Counted from the first letter of the stretch, positions 32,136-41,382 are shown. The stretch: DNA of 64,000 nucleotides from Aeromicrobium fastidiosum (GCF_017876595.1 NZ_JAGIOG010000001.1:1240001-1304000), one strand, 5' to 3'. Numbers and translations are program-made. The notes: generated by a model from the sequence alone, not told the origin.

Positions 32136-33557
32136 ATGACCGCACCGTCCGCCTCCGTCGCGGCACACACCTCGTCCCGCAGGGCGACCCTCGAGCTGTT
32201 CGTCGTCGGGCTGGGCGCACTCGTCGTGGCGCTGGCCCAGACGGTGCTGATCCCCGTGCTGTCGATCCTGCCGGCCGATCTCGACACCTCCGCCAGCAAC
32301 GTCAACTGGCTCCTGACATCGACCCTGCTCGTGGCGGCAGTCTCCGTCCCCATCCTCGGACGCCTCGGCGACATGTTCGGCAAGCGTCGGATGCTGCTCG
32401 TCGCGCTCGGCGCCCTGATCGTCGGATCGCTGATCACGTCGTTCAGCGACCACATCGGCGTGCTGATCGTCGGTCGCGCCATCCAGGGTGCGTCGGCCGC
32501 CGCGATCCCGCTCGGCATCAGCCTGCTCGCGACCGTCATGCCGCGCGAGCGCGTCGGGTCGAGCATCGCCCTGATCAGCGCGATGCTCGGCGTGGGCGGT
32601 TCGCTGGGCTTGCCGCTGGCCGGTTTCGTGGCCGAGCACGCCGACTTCCACGTGCTGTTCTGGATCACCAGCGCAGCCGGCATCGTGGCCTTCCTCGGCA
32701 TCCTGCTGATCGTCCCCGAGGCGCCGGGCCGTAGTGGCGGCCGCGTCGACCTCGTCGGTGCGGCGCTGCTCGCTGCCGGCCTCGTCTGCCTGTTGCTCCC
32801 GCTCGCCCAGAGCTCGTCGTGGGGCTGGGACGACGTGCGGGTGTGGGGTCTGCTGGCCGCCGCGGCGGGGCTCATCGCCGTGTTCGGATGGAGCCAGACC
32901 CGCATCGACGACCCCTTGGTCGACCTCCGGGCGCTGCGTCGTCCGCCGATCGTCCTGACCAATGCCGCCTCGATCCTGTTCGGCTTCGCCCTGTTCGCCT
33001 CGTTCATCGGCACCGCGTCGTACGTCGAGGCCCCCGAGTCGAGCGGCTACGGCTTCGGCTCGAGCCTGCTGGTCGGCGGCCTGGCGATGCTGCCCGGTGG
33101 CCTCATGATGCTGCTGTTCGCACCTGTCGCCGCCAGGCTCATCGGCACCCGCGGGGCACCGCAGACCCTCGCCCTCGGCGCGCTGGTCGTGGCCGTCGGA
33201 TTCGCCGCCCGCATCTTCGTGCACGAGTCGCTGTGGCAGGTCATCGTGGGATCGACCATCGTCGGCGTGGGCACGGGCATCGGGTACGCCGCGATGCCGT
33301 CGCTGATCAACACGCACACGCCTCCCGACGAGACGGGTGCCGCCAACGGCCTCAACACCCTGTTCCGCAGTCTCGGCAGCTCGCTGGCCAGCGCGATCGG
33401 CGGCAGCATCCTGGCGGGCTCGACCGTCATCGTCGGCACCTTCGCGGTGCCCTCGCTCGACGCGTACCGGCTGATCTTCGCGCTCTGCGGCGCAGCGGCG
33501 GTGCTGGCGGCGGCCTTGGTCATGCTGATCCCGCACCGACCGGCGGCTGCTGCCTGA
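32136..33557 (+). CDS. MFS drug-efflux transporter (EmrB/QacA type)
   Basis: 473 residues from ATG 32136. Twelve to fourteen membrane segments; loop 2-3 motif GRLGDMFGKRR (motif A), RAIQGASAAAIPLGISLLATVMPRE-like segment 4-5 (motif B/C region) and GPT-like GGSLGLPLAGFVAEH in segment 5. Proton-driven export of small molecules. A longer reading frame starting at 32067 would overlap the operator and lacks a good start. Confidence 0.88.
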   Translation: MTAPSASVAAHTSSRRATLELFVVGLGALVVALAQTVLIPVLSILPADLDTSASNVNWLLTSTLLVAAVSVPILGRLGDMFGKRRMLLVALGALIVGSLITSFSDHIGVLIVGRAIQGASAAAIPLGISLLATVMPRERVGSSIALISAMLGVGGSLGLPLAGFVAEHADFHVLFWITSAAGIVAFLGILLIVPEAPGRSGGRVDLVGAALLAAGLVCLLLPLAQSSSWGWDDVRVWGLLAAAAGLIAVFGWSQTRIDDPLVDLRALRRPPIVLTNAASILFGFALFASFIGTASYVEAPESSGYGFGSSLLVGGLAMLPGGLMMLLFAPVAARLIGTRGAPQTLALGALVVAVGFAARIFVHESLWQVIVGSTIVGVGTGIGYAAMPSLINTHTPPDETGAANGLNTLFRSLGSSLASAIGGSILAGSTVIVGTFAVPSLDAYRLIFALCGAAAVLAAALVMLIPHRPAAAA

Positions 33558-33570
33558 GCTGGTGCCCTGT

Positions 33571-33611
33571 CGACAGGCTCAAGGGGCGGCGGCCTTTCGA
33601 CAGGCTCAGGG
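33571..33611. repeat. Dispersed repeat CGACAGGCTCAAGG, two copies
   Basis: Copies at 33571-33584 and 33598-33611 (second with CAGGG). The same element occurs at 27248-27261 and inverted at 52360-52373. The second copy includes the NUDIX stop codon. Confidence 0.75.
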
Positions 33612-34259
33612 GGCGAAGGGGCCGCTCAGGACGGCCCACTGCAGCAGCATGATGGTCTTGGCGTCGACCACGGTCGTGCCGATGCCGGCGAGCGCCTCGT
33701 CGACCGTCAGCTCGACCAGCTCGATGTCCTCGCCCTCGGCCTCGATGCCGTGGTGGGTACCGTCGACGTCGTCGCGCACGTAGGGGGCGGCGTAGAAGTG
33801 GATCTTCTCGGTCACCGAGCCGGGGCTCATGAAGACGTCGAAGACGTGCTCGACCTCGCCGACGGCGACCCCGGTCTCCTCGGCGGCCTCGCGGCGAATC
33901 GCGGTCTCCGGATCGTCCTCGTCGAGCAGGCCCGCGGGTGTCTCGAGCAGCATTCCGTCGGGGTGCCCGTTGACGTAGACGGGGTAGCGGAACTGGCGGG
34001 TCAGTAGCACCGTGCGCCGTGAGATGTCGTGCAGCAGGATCGTCGCGCCGTTGCCCCGGTCGTACGTCTCGCGGCGCTCGGTGCGCCACGTGCCGTCGGA
34101 TCCGCGGATGTCGAGGGTCGTCGCACGCACGACGTACCAGTCGCTCGCGAGCAGCTCGACGTCCTTGACGACGACATCGGGGTTGCGGTCGAGACCCAGC
34201 CCCGTGAGGTGCAGGCCCGTGCGGCCGCGGCGATCGGGCTGGTCCACTCCGGCAGTCAT
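33606..34259 (-). CDS. NUDIX hydrolase, NudK/ADP-sugar type
   Basis: 217 residues from ATG 34259. The Nudix box GLLDEDDPETAIRREAAEETGVAV (about 118-141) has every conserved Gly, Arg and Glu. The preceding LLTRQFRYPVYVNG and following SPGSVTEKIHFYAA match nucleoside-diphosphate-sugar pyrophosphatases such as NudK. Mg-dependent cytosolic housekeeping hydrolase. Confidence 0.9.
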   Translation of the reverse strand: MTAGVDQPDRRGRTGLHLTGLGLDRNPDVVVKDVELLASDWYVVRATTLDIRGSDGTWRTERRETYDRGNGATILLHDISRRTVLLTRQFRYPVYVNGHPDGMLLETPAGLLDEDDPETAIRREAAEETGVAVGEVEHVFDVFMSPGSVTEKIHFYAAPYVRDDVDGTHHGIEAEGEDIELVELTVDEALAGIGTTVVDAKTIMLLQWAVLSGPFAP

Positions 34260-34344
34260 GCGACAACCCTGACACGCGGTCGGTGCGGCGGGCGCACCTG
34301 CTCGACCCGTGCGAGTGTGGAGGCCCGACCGATGGGAGCACGCC

Positions 34345-35142
34345 ATGGCCGCGTCACTCGAGAACGCCGATCGTCACCCCCTGTGGGCCCTGCAGCGGCA
34401 CCTCGTCGAGCGCCACGTCTGGACCGACCTGACGCACGCGTTCCACCCCGGGCAGCCGCACTTCCCGGCGTTCCCCGACGAGGAGCGCACCCAGGTCTTC
34501 GACGTCGCCGCCGACGGCTTCGCGGTGCACCGGCACACGATCGTCGGTCAGTGGGGCACGCACGTCGACCCGCCGTCGCACTTCGTCGACGGCGCGCGGA
34601 CGCTCGACGCCATCCCCGTCGACCAGATGATCCTTCCGCTCGTGGTGCTCGACATCTCGCACCGCGTCGCCTCCGACCCCGACGCCGTGCCGACCCTGGC
34701 CGACCTCGCCGGATGGGAGCAGCGCAACGGGACCGTGCCGGCCGGGTCGTTCGTCGCGCTGCGCACCGACTGGTGGAAGCGCTGGCCCGATGCGGCGGCG
34801 ATGGAGAACCGCGACGCCGACGGTGTCAGCCACGCACCCGGTTGGTCGCGTGAGGTGCTGGAACGGCTCGTCGACGCGGGTGTCACGGCGGTGGGGCACG
34901 AGCAGACCGACACCGATGCCGGCAGCTCCACGTCGGCCGGCGACTACGGGCTCGAGCTGTTCTGGCTCCAGAACGACCGGTGGCAGATCGAGCTCATGGC
35001 CCGGCTCGACGAGGTGCCCGAGGCCGGTGCGCTCGTCGTCGCGTCATGGCCCAAGCCGCGAGAGGGCTCCGGGTTCCCGGCACGCGTCTTCGCGATCCAT
35101 CCCGCCGCTGCCGAGCCGTCCGACCCACCGCGCTGGGCCTGA
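34345..35142 (+). CDS. Cyclase/formamidase-family protein
   Basis: 265 residues from ATG 34345 (GGGAG eight bases upstream). The metal-binding signature of the Cyclase family, HxGTHxDxPxH, appears as QWGTHVDPPSHF at about residues 70-81: the first His is replaced by Gln/Trp, the GTHxDxPxH remainder is intact. Family members include kynurenine formamidase; substrate here unknown. Its stop lies within the inverted repeat that follows. Confidence 0.82.
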   Translation: MAASLENADRHPLWALQRHLVERHVWTDLTHAFHPGQPHFPAFPDEERTQVFDVAADGFAVHRHTIVGQWGTHVDPPSHFVDGARTLDAIPVDQMILPLVVLDISHRVASDPDAVPTLADLAGWEQRNGTVPAGSFVALRTDWWKRWPDAAAMENRDADGVSHAPGWSREVLERLVDAGVTAVGHEQTDTDAGSSTSAGDYGLELFWLQNDRWQIELMARLDEVPEAGALVVASWPKPREGSGFPARVFAIHPAAAEPSDPPRWA

Positions 35143-35193
35143 CGTTCCCGCAGACACGCCGCCGGCGTGTCTGCACGAACGTCAGGCCCAGCG
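35131..35193. terminator. Convergent-gene inverted repeat (about 30-bp arms)
   Basis: CGCTGGGCCTGACGTTC (from 35131) faces its complement ending at 35193, with the inner stem CAGACACGCC/GGCGTGTCTG. It sits between the converging cyclase-family and STAS genes and overlaps the former's stop codon. Likely bidirectional terminator. Confidence 0.72.
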
Positions 35194-35197
35194 GGGA

Positions 35198-35530
35198 TCA
35201 GGCGGACGCGGCCTCCTCGACCGTCGGGTACAGCGTGAAGACCTCTTCCATGCCCGTGATCGACAGGACGCGCCGGACGATCGAGCTGGCCCCCGCGATG
35301 CGGAACTGGCCCTCGTCGCGGGTCAGCTGCCACCCGCTCACGAGGGCGCCGAGGCCCGAAGAATCCATGAAGTCGACCCCCGACAGGTCGATGATGATGC
35401 GTGCCGCCGGGTCGTCCACGCGGTCGACGATGTGCGATCGCAGGGTGCGGGCGGTCTCGACGTCGATGTCGCCGGTCAGCTCGATGACGTGGAAGTCGCC
35501 GCTCGCGCGGTCGGCGATGGTCAGGCTCAT
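35198..35530 (-). CDS. STAS-domain anti-sigma factor antagonist
   Basis: 110 residues. IIIDLSGVDFMDSSGLGALVSG carries the phosphorylatable Ser of SpoIIAA/RsbV proteins. When dephosphorylated such proteins bind the anti-sigma kinase and release the sigma factor. Overlaps the phosphatase gene by ATGA, so the pair is cotranslated: phosphatase output should act on this protein. No RsbW-type kinase is seen in the window. Confidence 0.92.
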   Translation of the reverse strand: MSLTIADRASGDFHVIELTGDIDVETARTLRSHIVDRVDDPAARIIIDLSGVDFMDSSGLGALVSGWQLTRDEGQFRIAGASSIVRRVLSITGMEEVFTLYPTVEEAASA

Positions 35531-37815
35531 GCGGATCCCTCGGTGTGGTCAGGTCGTGCGGCGGACCGGCGCAGGGCGACGATCGTGAGGTCGTCGTCGA
35601 GCGTGCCCGGGACGGCGGTGAGCAGGTCGTCGATCCAGTCGTCGAGGGTCGCCGACCGGTCGGATCCGGCGGCGGCAGCCGCCAGCCGGTCGATCGAGAC
35701 GTCGATCTCGATGCCGCGGCGCTCGACCAGCCCATCGGTGTAGGCCAGCAGGATGTCGCCCGCCGCCAGCGTGAGCCGGTCGGTGCGGGCCGCGCCGTGG
35801 GCGACGCCCAGCAGGGGACGCCCGGCCTGCTGGAGCGGGCGGCACACGCCGTCGCTCAGCACGAGGGGCGGCGGGTGGCCGGCGTTGGCGAGCTCGACCT
35901 CGCCCGTGCGCGGGTCGAGGGCGATCACGACGACCGTCGCGGTCTGCCCGGGCAGCATCGACTGCACCAGCACGTCGAGACGATCGACGCAGTCGGCGGG
36001 CGAGTGCCCGTCGATCATGTAGGCACGCAGCGCGGTGCGCACCTGCGACATCGCCGTCGCGGCCGTGACGCCGTGGCCCGCGACGTCGCCGACGCTGATG
36101 GCCAGGCGACCGTCGGGGAGCGAGAAGGCGTCCCACCAGTCACCGCCCAGCTGGCTGCCCTTGGCCGGCCGGTAGCGTGCGAGGACGTCGTGGCCCTCGA
36201 CCGCGGGCGCCTCGTCGAGGACGACGGTGCGCTGCAGCGACTCGGCGATCGCGGTGTGCTCGTGCGTGCGGCGCAGCAGCTCGCTCGACAGGTGCTCGCG
36301 CAGGCTCTCGGCGACGGCGACCTGCCAGCTGGTCCACGGGGCACTGCGACCGCGCACGACCTGGCGCCACTTGGCGAACGACTTGCGGGGGCTGAGCCGG
36401 ACGTTGGGGTCCTCGGCCAGGGCCAGTGCCTTGTTGGTCGGGTCGCCGCCCCAGTCGACCGTCCGCTCGATCTCGGGACGTAGCCACAGCATCCACCGGT
36501 CGGGTCCGTTGCCGATGTGCAGCGCCCCGGCCGCGACGTCGGCGACACGGGCCAGCTCGGGTGCGAGCGACGACAGGCGGTGGGTCGAGGTGGCACGCCC
36601 GGACGCTCCGCCCAGCTGACGCGCGATGACGTGCAGATCGGCCTCGGGGGGCACCTCCCCCCGGGTCAGCAGGCGACCGTCGACGTGCAGCGCGACGCCC
36701 TGCGCGTCGACGAGCGAGAGCAGACGAGGGTCGTCGATCAGGGCGTCGTAGACGGGGCGGGTGTCGGCCGCGAGCGCGGCGGTGAGGCGTGCCAGCGCGA
36801 CGCTGGCCCGCAGCTCGTCGACGTGACCGTCGGCCTTCTCGCGGTCGTCGATCAGCTGCGACGCCGTCTGCCCGAGGAACTCCGCGGCGGACCGGGCGTC
36901 GTAGGGCACCCGCAGGGGGCCGGAGTAGTGGTGGCACGCGACGAGCCCCCACAGCAGCCCGTCCTTGACCATCGAGACCGACATCGACGCGTCGACGCCC
37001 ATGTTGGACAGGTACTCGATGTGGATCGGCGACACGCTGCGCAGCACCGAGTGCGACAGGTCGAGCGGGGCACCGGTGCCGGGGTCGACAACGGGCTCGA
37101 GCGCGACCGGGACGTAGTGGATGTCGGCGATGAGCCGGGTCCAGTTGACGGTGTAGAGCCGCCGGGCCTGGGCCGGGATGTCGGTCGCGGGATAGTGCAG
37201 GCCGAGGAACGGGTTGAGGTCGTCGCGGCGGTCCTCGGCGACGACCTCGCCGTTCCACTCCTCGTCGAAGCGGTAGACCATGACGCGGTCGAAGTCGGTC
37301 AGCAGCCGGATCTCCGACGCGAGCTGCTGGCAGAGCTCGGCGGTGGTGGAGGTCTGCGTCAGCCGGGTGACGGCGGCCCGGGCCGACCGGTACGACACGG
37401 TCTGGGTCGGCACCGGCACCGAGACGGGCTCCACCTCGACGACGACGCGGCTGCCGGACCGGTGGACGATCAGGTCGACCTCGCTGCCCGCGAGGCCCCC
37501 GGCACCCGGCGGCATCGTGGTGCGCAGCGGCGTGCCCATGTCGTCGGCCTCGACGGCCCGCGCGACGAGCTGGTCCGGGCCGGGACCCAGCACGTCGCGA
37601 AGGTGCTGGTCGACGGGTCCCTGCCCCGCCGGGCCCAGCAGCCGCGCGCAGTTGGCCGATGCCATGACGACGACGTGGTCGGCGTCGAGAGCGAGCAGCA
37701 GACCGTGCGGCTGGATCGCCCCCGGGACGTGGATCGGCTCGCGATCGCACGTCGTCAGGTCGGGCGACGAGTAGGCCGGCGTGTGGCTGGCGGTGGTGTG
37801 CGGAGCAGGGGTCAC
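35527..37815 (-). CDS. Bacteriophytochrome with PP2C (SpoIIE) phosphatase output
   Basis: 762 residues from GTG 37815 (GGGAGAGAGA upstream). PAS domain with TTCDREPIHVPGAIQPHG: Cys23 is at the biliverdin-attachment position of bacteriophytochromes. GAF domain with DFDRVMVYRFDEEWNGEVVAEDRR and YPATDIPAQARRLY (PxSDIP variant, Thr for Ser). PHY domain with PRKSFAKWRQVVRGRS tongue. C-terminal SpoIIE phosphatase: GGDWWDAFSLPDGRLAISVGDVAGHG and AYTDGLVERRG, metal Asp residues present. Red/far-red light should set phosphatase activity on the neighbouring STAS protein. Confidence 0.94.
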   Translation of the reverse strand: MTPAPHTTASHTPAYSSPDLTTCDREPIHVPGAIQPHGLLLALDADHVVVMASANCARLLGPAGQGPVDQHLRDVLGPGPDQLVARAVEADDMGTPLRTTMPPGAGGLAGSEVDLIVHRSGSRVVVEVEPVSVPVPTQTVSYRSARAAVTRLTQTSTTAELCQQLASEIRLLTDFDRVMVYRFDEEWNGEVVAEDRRDDLNPFLGLHYPATDIPAQARRLYTVNWTRLIADIHYVPVALEPVVDPGTGAPLDLSHSVLRSVSPIHIEYLSNMGVDASMSVSMVKDGLLWGLVACHHYSGPLRVPYDARSAAEFLGQTASQLIDDREKADGHVDELRASVALARLTAALAADTRPVYDALIDDPRLLSLVDAQGVALHVDGRLLTRGEVPPEADLHVIARQLGGASGRATSTHRLSSLAPELARVADVAAGALHIGNGPDRWMLWLRPEIERTVDWGGDPTNKALALAEDPNVRLSPRKSFAKWRQVVRGRSAPWTSWQVAVAESLREHLSSELLRRTHEHTAIAESLQRTVVLDEAPAVEGHDVLARYRPAKGSQLGGDWWDAFSLPDGRLAISVGDVAGHGVTAATAMSQVRTALRAYMIDGHSPADCVDRLDVLVQSMLPGQTATVVVIALDPRTGEVELANAGHPPPLVLSDGVCRPLQQAGRPLLGVAHGAARTDRLTLAAGDILLAYTDGLVERRGIEIDVSIDRLAAAAAGSDRSATLDDWIDDLLTAVPGTLDDDLTIVALRRSAARPDHTEGSA

Positions 37816-38003
37816 GGGCGTCTCTCTCCCAAGGAGCACCGCCTGCTGGCTCAACCGGTTCCCGGCCACGGTATCGGTAGTGGCCTCCGCCCGCGTGTCA
37901 GGCCACGCAGGACCTGCACGGCGTCCTGCAGCAGCTCGGCGGGCGGGCAGGGAAAGGATGCTCCCTGATACCCCGCCCGCCGGGTGCTCGACCCTCGTGG
38001 TTG

Positions 38004-38522
38004 CTACTTCTTGTGCTCGCCGTCGACCGGCTCACCGACGACGTCGGTCGGTGCCGGCGGGGGCGTGGTGGCGGCCGGACGCGGCGCGGGGGCCACATAG
38101 GGCGCAGGAGCGTCGCCGCGGCGCTTCAGGATCGCGAAGGCCGCTGCCCCGGCACCCGTCAGGATGCCCACGGCCGCGACGCGACGCAGACGCTTGCGCG
38201 GCGGCTTGACCTTCTCGGGCAGACGATCCTGCACGGGCTCGGGCAGCCGGTTGAAGAGGTCGTCGCGCAGGTCGAGCAGCTGGTGCCTGTCGGGCAGGTG
38301 CGCGGCGATCTGGTCACGGACGGCGGGTGCGCGGTCGGCGACCTGCTTGCGCAGGTCGTCGGAGTGCTTGCGCAGCTCGCCGGTCTGCTCGAGGATCTGG
38401 TCGCGGACGACCGGTGCGCGGTCGGCCACCTGCTTGCGCAGGTCGTCGGTCTGGGAGGCCAGATCGCTGAGCTGAGCCTCCAGCTTGTCGCGCAATGTCT
38501 TCTTCTTGAACGGCCTGGTCAT
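38004..38522 (-). CDS. Coiled-coil protein with one membrane segment and internal repeat
   Basis: 172 residues. DDLRKQVADRAPVVRDQI (about 26-43) is repeated as DDLRKQVADRAPAVRDQI (about 54-71), helical heptads. A basic segment (KPPRKRLRRV) precedes one membrane span (AAVGILTGAGAAAFAIL), then a Pro-rich tail. Function unknown; apolipoprotein-like or YtxH-like stress proteins have this look. Confidence 0.8.
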   Translation of the reverse strand: MTRPFKKKTLRDKLEAQLSDLASQTDDLRKQVADRAPVVRDQILEQTGELRKHSDDLRKQVADRAPAVRDQIAAHLPDRHQLLDLRDDLFNRLPEPVQDRLPEKVKPPRKRLRRVAAVGILTGAGAAAFAILKRRGDAPAPYVAPAPRPAATTPPPAPTDVVGEPVDGEHKK

Positions 38523-38574
38523 GTCGTGCTCCCTTGTTCATCTCGTGGTTCAACGGTGGTCTGGGTCGTCCCGG

Positions 38575-39531
38575 TCACGACGACGGTGACGTCTCGACAC
38601 TGTCATCTCTCGCCCCGTCGTGCTCGATGGTGTCAGATCGTGGGTTGCCTGAACCCAGCTCGGCGAGTGGGTCCTTGCGGCGCTTCATGCGCGTGACGAC
38701 CTCGTCGAGGGTCAGCTGACGCAGGTCTGGGCCGAGCTCTCGCCACGTGCGGGGCACCGCGACCTGCGGGGTCGTCGTGCCGCGCAGCGAGTAGGGCGCG
38801 ACTGTCGTCTTGTTGCCGTTGTTCTGGCTCCAGTCGACCAGCACCCGTCCGACCCGCTCGCTCTTGCGCATCGAGCTCACGACCAGGTCGGGCAGCTCCG
38901 ACTCGAGGGTCTGGGCGACCTGGTGGGCGAAGGCGTTGACGTAGTCGGAGTCGTGCGTGCCGTCGAGGCGCGCGTACAGGTGGATGCCCTTGCTGCCGCT
39001 CGTCACGGGCAGCGCGCTGAGGCCGATGTCGCTCAGCAGCCGCTTGGCGCGCCGGGCGACGTCCACGCACTCGGGCAGGCCCGTACCGGGCCCGGGGTCG
39101 AGGTCGAGCACGAGCCGGTCGGGGTGACGGCGGGCGTCGCCGCGTCCGACCCGCCACTGCGGCACGTGCAGCTCGAGCGCCCCGACCTGCCCCGCCCAGG
39201 CGAGCGCCGCCGCGTCGTCGAAGACGGGATAGGCGTTGGTGTGGTCGCTGTGCTCGATCGTGACGCGGCGGATCCACGACGGTGCCGACTCCGGCAGGTT
39301 CTTCTCGAAGAACACCTCGCCGGGACGTCCGGCGGTGCCGACGCCGTCGACCCAGCGCTTGCGGGTGACGATGCGATCGGCGACGTAGGGGAGCAGGTGC
39401 GGGGCGATCGCGACGTAGTAGGCGATGACGTCCGCCTTGGTCGTCCCCGTGGCGGGGTAGACGACCTTGTCGGGGTGGGTCAGGCGCAGCCGGTGACCGC
39501 CGATCGAGACGTTCTCGACGCTGCTGGCCAT
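38575..39531 (-). CDS. LigD-type polymerase/primase domain protein
   Basis: 318 residues. Archaeo-eukaryotic primase fold of bacterial end-joining: catalytic DLDPGPGT (about 143-150), SGSKGIHLYARL (about 172-183), SQNNGNKTTVAPYSLRG (about 236-252). It stands alone, without ligase or nuclease domains, as in mycobacterial and streptomycete LigD-Pol proteins. Ku is encoded 2.7 kb away (42277-43203). It fills gaps during non-homologous end joining. Confidence 0.93.
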   Translation of the reverse strand: MASSVENVSIGGHRLRLTHPDKVVYPATGTTKADVIAYYVAIAPHLLPYVADRIVTRKRWVDGVGTAGRPGEVFFEKNLPESAPSWIRRVTIEHSDHTNAYPVFDDAAALAWAGQVGALELHVPQWRVGRGDARRHPDRLVLDLDPGPGTGLPECVDVARRAKRLLSDIGLSALPVTSGSKGIHLYARLDGTHDSDYVNAFAHQVAQTLESELPDLVVSSMRKSERVGRVLVDWSQNNGNKTTVAPYSLRGTTTPQVAVPRTWRELGPDLRQLTLDEVVTRMKRRKDPLAELGSGNPRSDTIEHDGARDDSVETSPSS

Positions 39532-39764
39532 CGGATGTCCCCTCGCAGTCGGCAGGTCGGCACGTGTCTCAGCGAATCCTTACCCCGGGCCCGGCCGACG
39601 AAACCCCTCCGGCCGGAGCAGTTCTGCCCGATGTGGTCCGATCGGACCACCTGACGTAGTTATTTCCTACTGAACAAGTCTTGCGCAACCTTGCCGATCA
39701 GTGCGATGGTGGCAGAGCTGGTTGAGCAGATGCCCGCACTGGATCAAGACCCAGGAGGGTTTCC

Positions 39765-40544
39765 GTGCATTCTGCTCCCGCACACACATCGATCCACACC
39801 GACGACGCCGACGTCACGTCGCTGCTCGAGGCCGCCGCAGCCGCGGAGCCCGCCGAGCGCACGCGCCTCGAGGACGAGATCGTCCGCCGTCACCTCGGAC
39901 TCGCCCGTCACCTCGCAGGCCGCTACGCGGGTCGAGGCGTCGACCGCGACGACCTCGTCCAGGTCGCCAACTTCGCGCTCGTCAAGGCCATCCGTGGCTT
40001 CCACCACGACCGCGGCGAGTTCGTGCCGTTCGCGACCGTCACGATCCTCGGCGAGATCAAGAAGCACTTCCGCGACCACTGCTGGAGCGTGCGCCCGCCG
40101 CGCCGCATCCAGCAGCTGCAGGCTGACATCACGGCAGCGTCCGAGCGTCGGCTGCAGAGCGACTCGCGCACCCCGCTGGTCGCCGACATCGCGAACGACG
40201 TCGACGCCTCGGAGGCCGACGTCCGCGAGGCCATGGCAGCTCGTGGATGCTTCTCGCCGACGTCGCTCGACCAGCCGATCCGCGAGGGCGGCCAGCCGCT
40301 CGGCGAGACGCTGAGCTGGGAGGAGACCAGCTACGCGTTCATCGACGACTGGGTCACGGTCGGCCCGCTGTGCCAGGACCTCAGCGACGACGAGCGTGAG
40401 CTGCTGCGGCTGCGGTTTGTCGAGGAGCGCACGCAGCAGGAGATCGCCGACCTGGTCGGCGTCAGCCAGATGCAGGTGTCGCGCCGCCTCACCAAGCTGC
40501 TCGAGCAGCTGCGGTCGCGCGCCGCCGTGGACGACGCGGCCTGA
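39765..40544 (+). CDS. SigB/SigF-family RNA polymerase sigma factor
   Basis: 259 residues from GTG 39765 (GGAGGG ten bases upstream). Region 2 LARHLAGRYAGRGVDRDDLVQVANFALVKAIRGFHHDRGEFVPFAT, region 3, and region 4 QQEIADLVGVSQMQVSRRL. Group 3 sigma factors of this type are freed by partner switching, so it fits with the STAS and phytochrome-phosphatase genes 2-4 kb upstream. The 230 bases before it hold no gene and no obvious SigB-type promoter. Confidence 0.93.
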   Translation: MHSAPAHTSIHTDDADVTSLLEAAAAAEPAERTRLEDEIVRRHLGLARHLAGRYAGRGVDRDDLVQVANFALVKAIRGFHHDRGEFVPFATVTILGEIKKHFRDHCWSVRPPRRIQQLQADITAASERRLQSDSRTPLVADIANDVDASEADVREAMAARGCFSPTSLDQPIREGGQPLGETLSWEETSYAFIDDWVTVGPLCQDLSDDERELLRLRFVEERTQQEIADLVGVSQMQVSRRLTKLLEQLRSRAAVDDAA

Positions 40545-40654
40545 TCGTCCCGGGGGGTCGGTCTCGCCGGGCACGATCGGCTGGCGCTTGGTAGCGTCTT
40601 CTTGCCGGTTCAGCAGCAGCCGTTGGCTTCGTGCTGTCCTGAAAGGCTCGTCGT

Positions 40655-40879
40655 TTGACCCGCATCACCCTGAGATTCGCGCTCAGCGGACCTGAAGCGC
40701 AAGCAGATCTGTTGCGCGAGTTCGCCATGCACGACGGGGTCGAGATCAGGCCAGCTGTGCAGGCGGGAGCGCCCGTCATCGAGGTCGAGACCTTCGACAC
40801 CGTCACGACCGCGTGGGACGTGCGCGCGACGGTCGGGATGTTCGACGACGCCGCCGTCGAGCTGGACGGTCAGGAGTGA
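40655..40879 (+). CDS. Small hypothetical protein
   Basis: 74 residues from TTG 40655 (GAAAGG about 10 bases upstream). Starts MTRITLRFALSGPEAQADLLREF and ends VELDGQE, alpha/beta pattern of a ferredoxin-like or ACT-like fold. No function recognised. Convergent with the next gene, overlapping it by 10 bases. Confidence 0.6.
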   Translation: MTRITLRFALSGPEAQADLLREFAMHDGVEIRPAVQAGAPVIEVETFDTVTTAWDVRATVGMFDDAAVELDGQE

Positions 40880-41382
40880 CCGCGGTGCCGCCCGGGCGCG
40901 TAGGTCTGCGTCGAGAAGGAGGGCGCGGACGTCCACGCCTCCTGGTGCCCGATCTCGTCGGCGATGGCCGAGGCCAGGTCGGTCGGCCGGATCATCGGCA
41001 CGGCGTCGCCGTCGCCCGTCCGCAGCCCGAGGGGGGAGTGCCAGATCATCGACACGTCGTGGTGGTCTCCGCAGCGGCGGCACAGCTCGTCGAACCGGGC
41101 GCGCAGGTTGTCGTCGTCCGACGTCGCGGACACGACGACGACGTGCGTCGGTGCCACGTCGCGGGAGGCGAGGTCGGCCATCGCGTGCTCGCCGGGCACG
41201 GTGTCGATGCGGACGATCGCGTTGGTCACCGAGGTCAGCCAGCCCGTGCGGGTCGTCACGGCGTGGGTGCTGCAGCCGCGTCGCCCGAGCTCGTCGCTCA
41301 GAGCGGCGTCGAGCAGGTCGCGCACGCCGAACAGCGTCACCGTCGGGCCCGAGAGGTGAAGGTCGGTGGTCAAGAGAGCCAT
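40870..41382 (-). CDS. Hypothetical protein, Rossmann-like N-terminal part
   Basis: 170 residues; TVTLFGVRDLLDAALSDELGRRGCST at the N-terminus and THVVVVSATSDDDNLRARFDELCRRCG mid-protein suggest an NAD-binding-like alpha/beta fold without the usual glycine motif. Tail is Ser/Thr/His-rich. Function unknown. Confidence 0.65.
   Translation of the reverse strand: MALLTTDLHLSGPTVTLFGVRDLLDAALSDELGRRGCSTHAVTTRTGWLTSVTNAIVRIDTVPGEHAMADLASRDVAPTHVVVVSATSDDDNLRARFDELCRRCGDHHDVSMIWHSPLGLRTGDGDAVPMIRPTDLASAIADEIGHQEAWTSAPSFSTQTYAPGRHRGHS

Noticed and set aside
37968-37973. GGGTAT on the minus strand upstream of the phytochrome gene as a SigB/SigF -10 box
   Set aside because: No GTTT-like -35 at the proper distance; too weak to call.
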